Counted from the stretch's first letter, positions 23,003 to 34,537 are shown. The stretch: DNA of 64,000 bases from Polytrichum commune (GCA_950295325.1 OX485807.1:36362440-36426439); one strand, 5' to 3'. Numbers and translations are program-made. Notes: generated by a model from the sequence alone, not told the origin.

Positions 23003-23020
23003 TAGTAGAGTGGGTGGGAG

Positions 23021-23960
23021 CAGTGGTGATTTTTCACAAGGCCCCTAACATGTCCAGGGACATGTTCATAAAAAAAAAACATTTCCAGTGGGCGGGTTCT
23101 TAGAAAATGAACCGGTTTTTGGACATGTCAAATTCACTTTGGACGGGTTCTAAAAATAACAATTTGTTTGATAATTTTTTCCAAAAAAATAAATGATACA
23201 AATATCAATTACATTATGTCATATATGACATGTGAATATAAGCAGAAAGCAATCAAACCACTAATACCCAATCAAAATATCAATCTTCAAGTGCTTGATT
23301 CACCTGCATACATTAATTCATCAACCACAAAATTTAGAATGGGGTGTACTGGAAAGATGAGAATCGACAGCAGAAGACATATAACTGACGAACATTGAAG
23401 GCATAATTTGTCAAGATCCTATTGTTTCCAAGTGCAACTAGTCACATGTCGACATCTTTCAGTTTTTTTGTTTTTTGTTCTTTTTCTAATTTTTTACCAA
23501 CATTGTAAGAGACTTATTTATACCTCTTGCGGGACGGATATTTTCATTTTCAAACCGGTTTTGGGACAGGTTGTTTTTTCTTTAACCTTTCCATGGATGG
23601 GTTGGTTTAGAAATTACCGATTTTGGGACGGGTTTTTTTTTTCTTTAACCTTTCCATGGACAGGTTGAATTTAGAAATTACCGGTTTTGGGACGGGTTGT
23701 TTTTTTCTTTAACCTTTCCATGGACATGTTGGTTTAGAAATTACCGGTTTTGGGACGGGTTGTTTTTTTCTTTAACCTTTCCATGAACAGATTGGTTTAG
23801 AAATGACCGATATTGGGACGAGCTGTTTTTTTTTTCAACCTTTCCATAGACGAGTTGGTTGAGAAATTACCGGTTTTGGAACGGGTTGCAATTTTTTTTG
23901 CCTTTCAATTCAAGGTTTTTGGACATGGACGGGCAAAAACTTTGTGAAAAATCAGCCCTG
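23021..23960. mobile_element. Non-autonomous hAT-like element, 940 bp, perfect 8-bp target duplication
   Basis: GGTGGGAG flanks the element at 23013-23020 and 23961-23968. The terminal inverted repeats are CAGTGGTGATTTTTCACAAG on the left and CAGGGCTGATTTTTCACAAA on the right, inverted. An 8-bp target duplication with CAG(T/G)G termini is the hAT superfamily signature. No transposase is encoded. The right third is a 62-64-bp minisatellite that contains 'gacgggttg' and 'aaattaccggttttggga', strings also seen once near the left end (about 23090-23150). It may be subterminal-repeat-derived. Confidence 0.9.
23555..23900. repeat. 62-64-bp minisatellite, ~5.5 units, inside the hAT-like element
   Basis: CCG(G/A)TTTTGGGACGGG recurs at about 23555, 23617, 23681, 23744, 23808 and 23870. 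Each unit holds a T-run, 'ctttaacctttccatggac' and 'ttggtttagaaattacc'. The units are highly similar, indicating recent expansion. Confidence 0.93.
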
Positions 23961-23968
23961 GGTGGGAG

Positions 23969-25460
23969 CGAAACAAGTCGCAAGACTTGGGGGGAATTAC
24001 CAATCATTTTGGGGGGAATATATGGAATATACCTCGCTTCAATAATGAAAAACGTAAGATGGCAACCATGTATCAGGTTGGACTTTGGAAGCACCGGGAT
24101 CTTCACCAATCATGCCCTAAAAATCTCCCGGGACACTGGAGCAAAAGCAAAAAACACCAGCAATTATATCTGACAGTTAGAGACTTGTTGAATTTGCACT
24201 TCCGGACACTCTTTTTTCTGCCTACTTCCCGAGACTGTTGACAAAGCCTAGCTAGGGAGAGTTTCACACCCATGGGTGAGCCCTAATTTCAATTGCTAAA
24301 TTTAATAACCTTCGTGGTAAAATACCCTAACTTCAAATTACCCTTGTTGTCATTTCATTCACACCTAAAGGGCAACGTCATCAAGGCGTCACGTATCTAG
24401 CGTGAGTTACTATTTCTATTCACACATGGCCCATTATTAAACTCACCTTGCTTGTCACATGTCATCGTGTCAACACGTCATTTGATAACTAGTAAGTCGT
24501 TAGTCACTACCATGATATTTGAATGTAGCTAATTATCCTAGTACACGTGAGGTAAGTTACCACTGAGGTTAGATGTTAATTGTGTTGTCAAGGTAACTTA
24601 ACCCAACAATACAGTAACTTCACCTAGCAATGGTACCTCAATGTATGAGGTTAGCTAACAATGGGCCAAGTGTGAATGTCCAACTCTCAACTCATGTTTG
24701 CAGAATGTTTTGTACAAAATAATCAAGATTTGCCTTCAATGAATATAACACCATGCTTTAATAGTTTCTTGAGGCTTAAAAGTTGGGACTTGAGACCTCG
24801 TGTGATTTCAAGATAACATCACCAAAAGGCGTACAAGAAGCAATGAAATAATCAAGGAAAATCAAAGACATGCAACTCCTACTCTAATTATGGTAAATAA
24901 TGTGGGTCACACTACACAAACGACTTTATTTTCACACTTACACATTGGGGATGGTAATGTGGATGCACATTATTTATCAATCCAAAGTATTACACAGAAG
25001 AGGTCCACATTGTATGTCACGATATTTCTATTGGGTTGAAAATAGTGTGCACTGTATTGTTGTCTATGCGCCAAGTTGATTTCTCTCCTTGAAGTGAGCA
25101 CATGCGTAGTGAAGGTGATGCTCACCACCAAATCATACCTTCGAGAAACGCCACTAGCTGCTTCAAATGATGATGTCTCCTTCAAAATCCTCCTCAACTT
25201 CCACAAATAAAGAATCTGCTATGTTGTAGAGCTTCTCAAGATTCTCCATAGACACCAAGACCTCCTCCTAACTCTTAGGTGGAGCTCACATGACATCCAT
25301 ATGTTGCTACCATGCACTCACATATTCCTTGCCCAATGCTAAACTTTCACTACTCATACAGATGAGAACAATGCGGTTTTAGTTTGATTTGGAGTTGCTA
25401 AACCATTTCCAAAAGGAACGATTTGGAGTTGTTTTTGCATCATAAATACTTATAGAACCA

Positions 25461-25464
<4 letters not shown>
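23969..25464. other. Gene-free stretch
   Basis: No exon-like sequence. About 24890-25210 resembles part of arabinokinase intron 17 near 57.36-57.48 kb ('tgtgg(a/g)tgcaca', 'atttatcaatcca.agtatt', 'gtccacat'), so it is another dispersed repeat. Confidence 0.45.

Positions 25465-25512
<48 letters not shown>
25465..25512. repeat. (CT)24 microsatellite
   Basis: 48 bp of uninterrupted CT dinucleotides. No gene is nearby. Confidence 0.97.
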
Positions 25513-25515
<3 letters not shown>

Positions 25516-27120
25516 TGGAAGTGAAATTCAATATCAAGGGGCTTAGTTTGGATGGTGACCCTTGTTTTAGAATAATTGCTTATGATTGGCTCTACAAATA
25601 ACATTTAGAAGTGCAATCCTTTTTAAAATTTAGACACAAATTGTATCATTGGATTCCTCACAATGCCCTCTTTCCAGGCATGTTGCTCCTCTTTGTGAAA
25701 CGAGAAATCATCAACTCACTAGAAGTATTAGGAGTGATTTAGAAACAATTGTTCCAAAAGGGAGAGTTGCCACCTTGGGGTTGAAATATAGTTATTGGCG
25801 TGTGGTTACAAACTAAATTACATCCATGTAGTGCCTAAGTGATCTGAGCCCCCTTGTTTTAAATGCAAAAAACATGGGGTGATGAGGATCATCGACAATT
25901 CTAAAGGAGTTTGCTATAAAATGACTTGCCTAATGTGGTTACCGATCTTAATTGGGCACCTACGTTTGAGCGATATGTGGTTGGGTGTGGCTCTAAGAGC
26001 AGATGCCAAAAAGACACATGTTTAAAAGAAATTATACTACATGCTCAAAATATGATAATCATTTAAGCTCAATAAGTAAACATAATTTGTTTGGGGGAGC
26101 GGGAGGGGGGGGGGGAGTATTTGATAGCCCATTTAATGAGCACAAGAATCTTCACTTTGATAATAATAAGATATTCATATGAGCTCCAAAAATCATACGG
26201 TAACAACCTCAATTTGGATTTGCTAACCATCTTGACTGATTAAGTGTTTCATATCCTAGGAGAAAGTGGGCTACTTGGAAAAAGTAACCATTTAGGACCC
26301 ATCTACCTTAGGCCCTAGCGGGCTGCACTCTTCTCATTCATAATTATATTACTTATAGTAACCCCTAAATGTATTTGGGGCTTGATTTGGCCTCTCATAT
26401 ACACATACATTTAAAAATTGTGAATGTAGATTTTGATGTGAATTTTTGGTAGATAGTGATAGCTTGTTGCCTTGTAAGGCGATTCTTCTTGACACCTAAC
26501 ACAAAGTAATTTGGAAAGAGTGTGATGAAAGATTTCATATTGTGCAGTTCAAAGAAGAACAAAAACTTAATATGAACATGCTAAAAGTGTTAAGGGGTTA
26601 ACCGTACACATGGTGTCCTTACATACTTACATACTACACACACACTTATACCATGCCCACACTAGGACTAGCAACTGGCCCACACTAGTTAGAGAGTTTC
26701 CATCTTGTATGCATTGGCATAAGTGCAGTACATTACATCCAAGGAGGTCGCTATGAGTGGGACGAAAAATCCTTATTGATAGCTAGAAATTTCGTAAAAA
26801 AAGATGAACATCCCCTATCAAGAGGGATACTCCTCATACTGTCAAGGAGCGACGACTGGCCCTAGTATGGGCATAGTATCAGGGGCCACTTCACACACGA
26901 GCCAAGGGTTGTGCCCATGTAATTGTGAGGGCCCTCAACTCTCATCCAAGCGTTGTACCGGTTGTTTAACTAACACAGTCTGCCGAAACTGGCATTAGGC
27001 CTACTTCTCAGAGGTGATTTTGACGCACATTCTAGCAGACCATGACACATTAGTTAGAATCCACAATGTAACAATCCATGTAGACATTACTTTGGACCCT
27101 TAGGCCTTCACCTTCTAGTG
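25513..27120. repeat. Gene-free stretch with a full copy of the ~350-bp dispersed repeat at 25965-26320
   Basis: The 25965-26320 segment reads in plus orientation 'gatatgtggttgggtgtggc', 'gccaaaaagacacatgttta', 'gagcacaagaatcttcactt', 'atattcatatgagctccaaa', 'caatttggatttgctaac', 'gtttcatatcctaggag', 'aaccatttaggacccatc'. A G-run lies at 26104-26118 within it. Nothing coding in the rest. Confidence 0.65.
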
Positions 27121-27585
27121 TGAAGTGATCTTGGACGGTCCCGTCCTTTTCAACCAACGAGAGATCTTAGGATTCAACGGTCTCACGGCTTCAGTCTCGT
27201 GTGTGATGAAGTGGCCCTTACAGTAGTCCCATGCCTGCCACTTCTTGCCACCCCGGCCGGCCTCTTCTTCTTAAGAAGTAGCTATATATGCCGGCCAGTT
27301 GACCTAGACGACCTTTCTTCACACACAAACACACATGTACCTGCTCCTTTACCTTACCTTACCACCCTCATCATTCTCCTCATCAAAGATTCACCAAAAC
27401 CCCATAATGAGCATTCAGGCAATCCCACCCACTCGATCGACACCTTGCGCCTTCCTTCCCCCCCCCCCCCTCCGTGGACTTCGCCACTTGCTTGGCGATG
27501 GGATCCACCCCTTCCGCCTTTTGGGCTATTTATTGTCACTCTAAATGCTATATATTTTTGTGGGGAGGGGATTATTCAAAGATAG
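27121..27585 (+). other. GC-richer island with a TATA-like box and short ORFs
   Basis: GCTATATATGCC near 27282 sits 120 bp before an ATG at 27406. That ATG opens a 45-codon frame (MSIQAIPPTRSTP...) crossing a C10 tract. A longer overlapping frame starts at 27199. Base composition differs from the flanks. No splice-supported continuation or protein family was found. It could be a promoter plus first exon of a captured or dead gene. Confidence 0.25.
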
Positions 27586-28490
27586 ATAGATATACATATT
27601 TTTTCTTCTTCTGAATGGACATAACAATTACTTGGCTGATGAGTTGTGTTCATGGTCCCACCCCTTTTCCCTAGTAGATTCGAAAATTAAGCTTCCGGAT
27701 ATTGGAATTCTAGTGCTGCAGATTGAATCTAAAGGTAGGACGGCTGAACACAACTCATTAGTTGGGTGATGTTATGCTGAAATGTTTCCAATTTTGAATG
27801 GTTATTGCTTCTCTTTCGAATGGAAAGCACCTAAACTTGAATGAACACATGCACTTTATTTTTATTTTTTATCCTTCACGTACAATAATATTGTGGATGT
27901 AAAATAGCTACTTCTCTCTTGAGTAGAACGCATAATGCTTTGCACTCCCCATAAACAAACAAACAAATAAATAAATAATAAAATCCCTTTTCACTAGTCA
28001 CCTTGAACTTGATTGCACTGTTTATGGTATTTAGGTTCACTTACTACTATGCTATAACTTTTTGCTAAGATTTCAGTTTTTATCAACCCTTAGTCAAAAA
28101 CATTGTTTGGGCAATCATAGAACATAAACATGGTAAAAACGTGCATTCTAAGTAAAACGTTATGGCATTTATTCAGCCTAATCAGTTCGAATATGTATGA
28201 ATACTTGTGAAAGTAGAAGGCATTAACTAAACTATTATAAACTAAACAAATTAAATATAAGTTTTATTTTAGAATGACAAAAGACCCTTTCAAATGGTAA
28301 GTCACATGCATTATAACCTTAATGCTAATGAGAATTTTGTAATATTTTTTACTTCCAAGTTCGTTACATGCTTTATTGACATTCATTTACATGCTCTCAG
28401 TTTCACTTTGAGAATAAAATTCCCACTCAATTGTTTATTTACTAAGGGCAGTTGAACATATATATTGAATTATGGGACTTCAAGGTGAAG
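27586..28490. other. Gene-free stretch
   Basis: AT-rich, no structure recognised beyond short A-rich runs near 27960-27980. Confidence 0.4.
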
Positions 28491-28499
28491 TGCACTCAA

Positions 28500-28770
28500 T
28501 ATGGGATTTATGGACAAGCGGCCTTCAAGAATGCAAGGGCGATGTTTTGTGAAATCGGGCGGAGCAGGCAACAAGTGTTGGTCGGGATTAAAAAAATTTA
28601 AAATTTTGGTGGGGTTGTCCCAGGGGTGCCGGATCGCAAGCCCCGGCCTTGAGATCCCCCCTCCCCACTTTTCCCCTTCCCCCCATGATGGGCTCATGAC
28701 TCAGCTAGCTGGTGCTCGCCCAAAGGGCATGAGCTCTAGCCCCAACCCACTGATTATCTTATTTTGTGTG
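28500..28770 (+). mobile_element. Possible tRNA-derived SINE or tRNA pseudogene segment
   Basis: 'actcagctagctggtgctcg' near 28698 resembles a pol III box A region, and 'gagctctagccccaaccc' about 35 bp later resembles box B. The preceding 200 bp is GC-rich and unlike its flanks. No target duplication was found and the ends are unclear. Confidence 0.3.
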
Positions 28771-29093
28771 TGTTGCTATTATGCAACATGCAATGCTATA
28801 ACTATGTAATATTTTATCAAACAAAGCCATTCATGTTCTATGATGCCTGAACAACCGTTGGAGTTTTCGTTCATACAAATTGAACTCCTGAGCAAGTCAT
28901 TAAATTGCACTACATAACTCCGAATAGTAACATGCACTAATTGGGATAACCTAGTTGGAGCTAGCTACACTAAATATGATATTTAGTGTCACTTGCTATT
29001 TGGAATTACACAGTGCAATATCCTTTTACTATTGATAGGAAGTTACAATCTTCATAGGAAGTTATAATCTTCACAGGAAGTTACCTCACACAT

Positions 29094-30900
29094 TTGATTG
29101 TGCTTGCAAGCAATGTCGGTGTTTACATCGCCCGGCTTTGCTGTGCTAGCTGTTGTTCGGTTAATTACTTGGAGCTTGATGAATCTTGCGGCACTCAATT
29201 CCGAAAAGTTCACTGCCGCCGCAGGTTTGAGGTAGTAGCATATAAGTCATTGCTTGGTGCAGAGAATGTTGTATTTTAGAATGAGTACTGCGGAGGATTG
29301 TGCTTGCAAAGTTAGTGCTGCCTTCGTTCTGTTAAGTTAAGCCGATGAGTCTTGTGGCACTCGATTTCTCAAAAGTGCACATGAGCCAGAAGTTAGGGAC
29401 CGTGCAGAGTGCAAGGGAGCAAGTTAGTAGCATAAGTTGTGTGTGTGCACATCTCACCAACTTAGTCCAGGAAATGTTGTAGGAGTAGTACTGCGGAGGT
29501 AGTTTGGGGGCATTTGTGCTTGCAAAGTTAGTGCTGGCTTTGTTTTGTTAACTGAAGCTGAATCTTGCGGCACCGAATCCTCAAAAGTGCACATGAGCCA
29601 GAAGTTAGGGTCCGTGCAAGTTGCAGGGAGTAAGATAGAAGGGTATGCTATTTTTCAAGTGTGCACATCTTCATACTTGGTGTATCTAGAGAATGTTGTA
29701 GAATTAGTTTGAGAGGTAGTTTGGGGGACATTTGTCCTTGCAAAGTGAGTGCAGGCTTTGTTCTGTTAACTTCAAGCTGAATCTTGTGGCACCGAATTCT
29801 CAAAAGTGCACATGAGCCAGAAGTTAGGGTCCGTGCAGGGTGCAGGGAGTAAGATAGTAGGATAAGCTTTTAGTGAGCGCAATCATCACAAACTTGGTGC
29901 AGGAAGCGTTGTAGAATTATTATTGCGGAGGTAGTTTGGCGGCATTTATGCTTTCAAAGTCAGTGGCTTTGTTCTGTTTCAAACTTACGAATTCCCAAAC
30001 ATGAGCCAAAAGTTAGGTTCGCTGCAGGTTGCAGGAAGCAAGTGAGTAAGTAAGTAGTAGCATAAGTTATTAGTGTGCACAACACACCAGCTTGGTGCAG
30101 GCAATGTTGTAAGTAGTAGTAGTAGTAGTAGTACTGCGGAGGTAGTTTGAGCCTTGAGGGTGGGGTGGAGGACAGGGCAGGCATGCATGGAGGGCATGAT
30201 GGTCGGGACATTTGTGCTCACGAAATTGGTGCAGGCTTTGTTCTCATGTTAGCCTGAATCTTGCGGCGCCGATTTCCTCAAAGTGCACATGAGCCAGAAG
30301 TTAATCAGGTTCCGTGCAAGTTGCAGGGTGAAGAAGTTAATAGCATTATGAGTTGTAATTAGTCTGCGCATCATCACAAGTTGGCGAAGAAAGCATTGTC
30401 AGTAGTAGTAGTAGTAGTAGTAGTAGTACTGCGGAGGGAGAAGTGGAGGAGGAGGACATGATGATAGGGGCATTCGTGCTTGTAAAGTAGATGCAAGCTT
30501 TAGTCTGTTAGGCTGAACCTTGCGGCACCGAACTCCCCAAAGTGGACATTAGCCAGAAGTTGCAGGGTGAAGAAGTTAGTAGCATAAGTGATAATTAGTG
30601 TGCACATTATCATCACAACTTGGTGAAGAAAGCTTTGAAAGTAGTAAGGTAGTACTGCGGAGGGAGGAGTGGGGGAAGACAGGGCAGGAAAGGCATGGGG
30701 GCATGATGGTGGTGGTGGGGTTTTGTTTGTAAGTACAGGTTGACCTTGCGGCGTGCAGGAGCAGGTTGTGTATAGGTTATGTCATCCCCACATTGCGGCA
30801 GACGTCCGGCACCATATCCGGAGAGCAGGAGGGGTTTACCTGCACGGAAACAGATTCCAGAAGCTTTTGACAGGTTGCAGTAGAAAGTTCATTAGAACTT
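29094..30900. repeat. Degenerate ~190-290-bp tandem array upstream of the PSY-like gene
   Basis: CACATGAGCCAGAAGTTAGG or a close variant recurs at about 29379, 29590, 29810, 30000, 30287 and 30546. Each unit runs 'gtgcttgcaaagttagtgc', 'ttgttctgttaa', 'aatcttgcggcaccga', 'cacatgagccagaagtt', 'gtgcaggttgcaggg', 'tagtgtgcacatcatcac', 'acttggtgcagg', 'tagtactgcggaggtag'. A degraded first unit starts near 29094. Fragments continue into the probable 5' leader ('gacaggttgcagtagaaag', 'attagaacttggtgtgcag' near 30870-30910). (TAG)n tracts at 30112-30133 and 30401-30429 lie within units. Confidence 0.88.
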
Positions 30901-31031
30901 GGTGTGCAGATTCATCCATCTTGTGTAGATAGCTTGTGTACCTAGGTTGCTCATCACGGAGGTGAACTTTTTCTACGAAGGAAGGATATTTTGCTATGTT
31001 GAGAGGGCCCAGTACTGCGTGGGTTAGCTCC

Positions 31032-31830
31032 ATGGCGAGGAAACCATGGCTGCTCATGCTTTGCTTGTCACTCGCCATAGTGTTGTTGGCAGTGACGACG
31101 CCCTGCACCGCTGCTCGAGGTCTTCGCTCATCAACAGGTATTGTGATGATCTCACACTATTCTAACTTCCCTGCAAGTTTTAGAAGTTTTTCTTTGTAGT
31201 TTTTCCACAAACAAATTCACATACTTGAGTAGTAATCATCTGTGCGAAGTTCGCGCTTGAGAGGATGAGGACCAACCTTCTCGTATACTTATATTACAGA
31301 TTCACTCGACTGCAAAAAGCCATTATTTCTTGGCAAGGTTGACCCAGACACATTGGGATGAAGGGCGGTCACGGCCATGGTGGTATGAAGGACTTCCTAT
31401 AATTAGAGGTTGACAAACCTCTGGATTTTTCCTGAGTTTCAGTGGTGTGGCTGATTGTTTGTCCAGGGAGTAGGAGTTTGCTGACTTTCTACAATGAGGA
31501 GCAGCCTGATTGGATGACAGAAGGAGAGTTGGATGGGGTAAATGTTTTTTACTAAATACCCAAATTTGTTGAATGATCACTCACTGTGTTTGCGAATGTT
31601 GCAACATAAACACGAAGCACATTCTTGTTAGAAAGATAAAAAAAGCTCTTGATAGGAAGCCACTTGACCATGATGCGTGTGGTGTCTTGCAGGTGCCCAC
31701 TTCATCTCTGGAAAGTGGAAGTGACTTCAATGACTGGGCTCGGTACCGGGTTGCGCAGGAGGTGTTCCAAGATTATAATCCAGCAACCGCGAATCCCGAC
31801 CCTGGAATTCCTCTTCCCAATGGTTTCTAG
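31032..31830 (+). CDS. Precursor of a PSY-like tyrosine-sulfated secreted peptide
   Basis: Three exons, 31032-31137, 31300-31337 and 31693-31830, join in frame (phases 1 and 0, GT-AG) to a 93-residue protein. Residues 1-28 are a clean signal peptide (MARKPW, then a Leu-rich core, then CTAARG). The middle is variable. The C terminus at 75-93 is DYNPATANPDPGIPLPNGF. PSY1 of Arabidopsis is an 18-residue secreted peptide beginning with Asp-sulfoTyr and containing ANP...DPGVP; this tail has DY, ANP and DPGIP in the same order, shortened by two residues. The acidic residue just before Tyr76 fits the tyrosylprotein sulfotransferase requirement. PSY peptides promote growth through leucine-rich repeat receptor kinases. 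An in-frame upstream ATG at 30996 would add 12 residues and is less likely. The length matches other PSY precursors. The weakest join is exon 2, only 38 bp. Confidence 0.76.
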
Positions 31831-33096
31831 AGTTACTTACCAGGTTGCAGACAGGTCACAGTGCCAAAGAATTCCAGCAAACAGTGGCTTGTAAGCCGTC
31901 TGAAACTAATTAGGGAGGTCAGCCAAATTGAGTGTACACCACACCACCCAGGTTGCAGTCAGAGATCAGAATGCCTAGAAGAGATCGACCCCTGTACATA
32001 ATTTCCTGAAGGTGCTAAGGAAGGCCAATTTTGGAGGCTCAAAGCTTTCATGCCCAGGAAATGGTAGGGTAATGATGATGATGTAAGCACACAAATCCAT
32101 GTGCCTTTCCTGATTCATTCTGCTCACCCTCCTCAATCACCTGTTGACCTTTTTCTCACAACATTGCATTAGGTACTGGATTTTTCCTACTTATCCAGTG
32201 ATTTAACAGGCAATTTGATTTTCCTGTTAACAATTTGAGAGTTAAAAGATGTGAACGCTTAGTAGCACTTCATTGTCTTACAAAATAAAGCATTTATGAA
32301 CCCTTCCTGTCACATTATTTATATTTTCAAAATTACTTTGACATCATTTGGCTGGCCAGTCCCATACATGTGTAGAAGTCAGTAAAAAGTTCTTAACTAG
32401 GTTTATCCATTTAGATGGGAGGGTATGTCAGGCTTGACATGAAAGAAGAGTTCTGTAGTAGTGAAACAGTAGTGTTCAGTGTAAATACCTGGGAGCAAAA
32501 TCAATGCATAATGGGATAAACCACAACTTTGAAAGCCAAATCAGGTGCACAAATAGATCACCAGTGGTACGAAGACAAGATTTCCTTCAGAACCCCCACC
32601 AAGGGTAACAAACTTATATTGTTGAACTTTGAAGCTTTAACAAAATCAAGGTACTCAATTTATTGAAAAGTGCACTTGATGAATGCGTTAATTTTAAATA
32701 TGGTCACTTTGACATTATTAGCTTAAAATGAAAGTATGTAGCTCATTTGCATGTTTTTGAGCATGGAGAGGCCCAAATAGGGTCTCTTGGACACTGCCAG
32801 GTTACGGTATCTGTCTACCAGCTTCAAACAACACGGGTTGTTTGTTATCACTACTTGTAACATGAATATACTACAACTGTACGAGTCCCATGTAATGCAT
32901 CTTGTGTTACTGACAAATTTGCAAAACTACTGGTGTGAAAATGAAAATAAGAATTTCAAATGCACAACAATCTCATATCTGCATATTCAAGAAAATACAC
33001 TAATTTAATCAATTTTAACAGTGTCCACAGATAAAACTTCTATACAGTTGTGCATCATTTGCCATGAACTTCTTGATTGTGAGCTTCGTACCAATT
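31831..33096. other. 3' flank of PSY-like gene and gene-free spacer
   Basis: The first ~350 bp is probably 3' UTR ('aggttgcag' motifs continue). The rest is AT-rich, with no exon-like sequence. Confidence 0.5.
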
Positions 33097-34537
33097 CTAC
33101 CTCAAGCTATAAGGAATGGCATCCCATCGAAGCTCGCACATAACACTGTTGTTGCTCTCAATTGTCACCTTCTCTGGAGATATTGGAAGCAAGTCCCATG
33201 TCTTTGTAGACAAGTCGTTTAACCATATGAGGTCTTCTCTGTAGTAGGCATCGAGTCCTTGGTCGTTGACAATTACCAGCAGGAAACCTTGGCATGCGTA
33301 AGTTTCATAAAGAAATTTGCTCGGTGTGATTTACTGACTGAAGATGTGATTCGTAAATGGCCACCAATTTGGCACCAGCTTCGTCTGTCCAACACACTCC
33401 ATGATCAAGTGTGCTGTGATCTGTTGAGCACTTTCAGACCTGCCATCCCACACATACCTCATGCAGGTGAACTAAATGGTCTCCAACAAGTGCGTGGGCT
33501 TTCACTGAATCTTCTTCAAATGGATTCTCTTCATCATCAAATTCATAAATAAAATTATTTTTGGCAAAGTCGTATATACAAGGAGCCAGGCGAATCCCTT
33601 GAAGGAATCCCCCTTCAAATTGAGCATTTGAAGCACTTTGCCAATGATGGTAATATCCACAAGCAGTATCAGAAGGAGAATTCAGGGTACACCATTTGCC
33701 AGTTGCCGAGTTTGTAAACATCTGCCATAACTTCTCCTTGGAAATCCTTGTGACCCACTGCAATCACTTTGTAGCATTTCGTACTGCTGTCAATCACAAG
33801 TTGTATCATCTTAGGGAGGTTTGTCACGAGAGGACGTGGTGGAAGTGACTTCCATTCTGTTGTCAATAGATTGCACATCATAAGGAGTGGTTGTTGGTCA
33901 TCCTCAGGGTTGGGAGATTCGTTGTTTGATGTTGACACAAAACATATCAACCCTCCATCGGACGCAAACACCATCTCAAAGTGGATTCCTAGGAATGTAT
34001 GCATAACAAAACTGTGCCATGAATTTGTCTGCATATCATACAACCTGGTTGCGATGGAACCCCAATCAGATTTCACCATCAATGCGAACATATTGAAGTT
34101 TGGTTCGACATCCATGCGTGCTTGCCTAAACTCCAGCCCCGTTGCTGTCTGCCTCCATCCCTTGGGAAGTGATTTAAGGCGGATGATATCAATCAGTGGA
34201 AAGTGTGCAAAAACCATACGCAACAGTTTATCTGGCAAAGTCCCCCTAACAGCAGGATCCAGAACCTCCTGATGATGATGATGCATTACTCCCCACATGT
34301 GCTAATTTGCCCCTCCAATGGAATGCCTTTGGTTTCAATTCCCCCATGAGATTTGCACGAGGGAGCATCCATCCCTGACGAAATGAGCAGCCTGTCGCAC
34401 TCCTAGATTAGATTCTTGAGAATGTTCTGCAGGGTCGAAATCTGGTCATTTAAGTCTGGCCCTGCTTCACAGCATGTACAAGACTCCTGCATTAATTTCT
34501 TGCGCTTGTTCTCTATCGTAGAATTTGAGTCTTCCAT
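33097..34537 (-). pseudogene. F-box/kelch-type protein gene, broken
   Basis: Minus-strand coding similarity runs from an ATG at 34535-34537 to a terminal stop at 33097-33099 without obvious introns. Order: a leader with TLQNILKNLI and ECDRLLISSGMDAPSCKS; an F-box (LPDKLLRMVFAHFPLIDIIR); DVEPNFNMFALMVKSDWGS; a beta-propeller-like region (NSWHSFVMHT, LTTEWKSLPPRP, ATGKWCTLNSPSD, YDFAKNNFIYEFDD); and a tail (WLNDLSTKTWDLLPISPEKV). F-box proteins of this form are substrate adaptors of SCF ubiquitin ligases. Lesions are an in-frame TAG at 34403-34405, a frame change near 34290, a one-base frame change near 33705, another near 33450 (or a GTATGT donor there), and TAA at 33331-33333. The largest intact piece is 209 codons. 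Several independent lesions argue for a pseudogene, not a sequencing slip. Confidence 0.8.

Noticed and set aside
27199-27585. 128-codon ORF as a gene
   Set aside because: It crosses a C-run and has overlapping open frames on both strands, with no family resemblance. Kept only as a low-confidence island.
31573-31829. 85-codon ORF as a stand-alone gene
   Set aside because: Only its last 46 codons look coding and they follow a good acceptor at 31692; the rest is intron 2 of the PSY-like gene.
33669-34298. 209-codon F-box ORF as a complete gene
   Set aside because: Family-like coding text continues both upstream and downstream in other frames, so the ORF is one piece of a broken gene.
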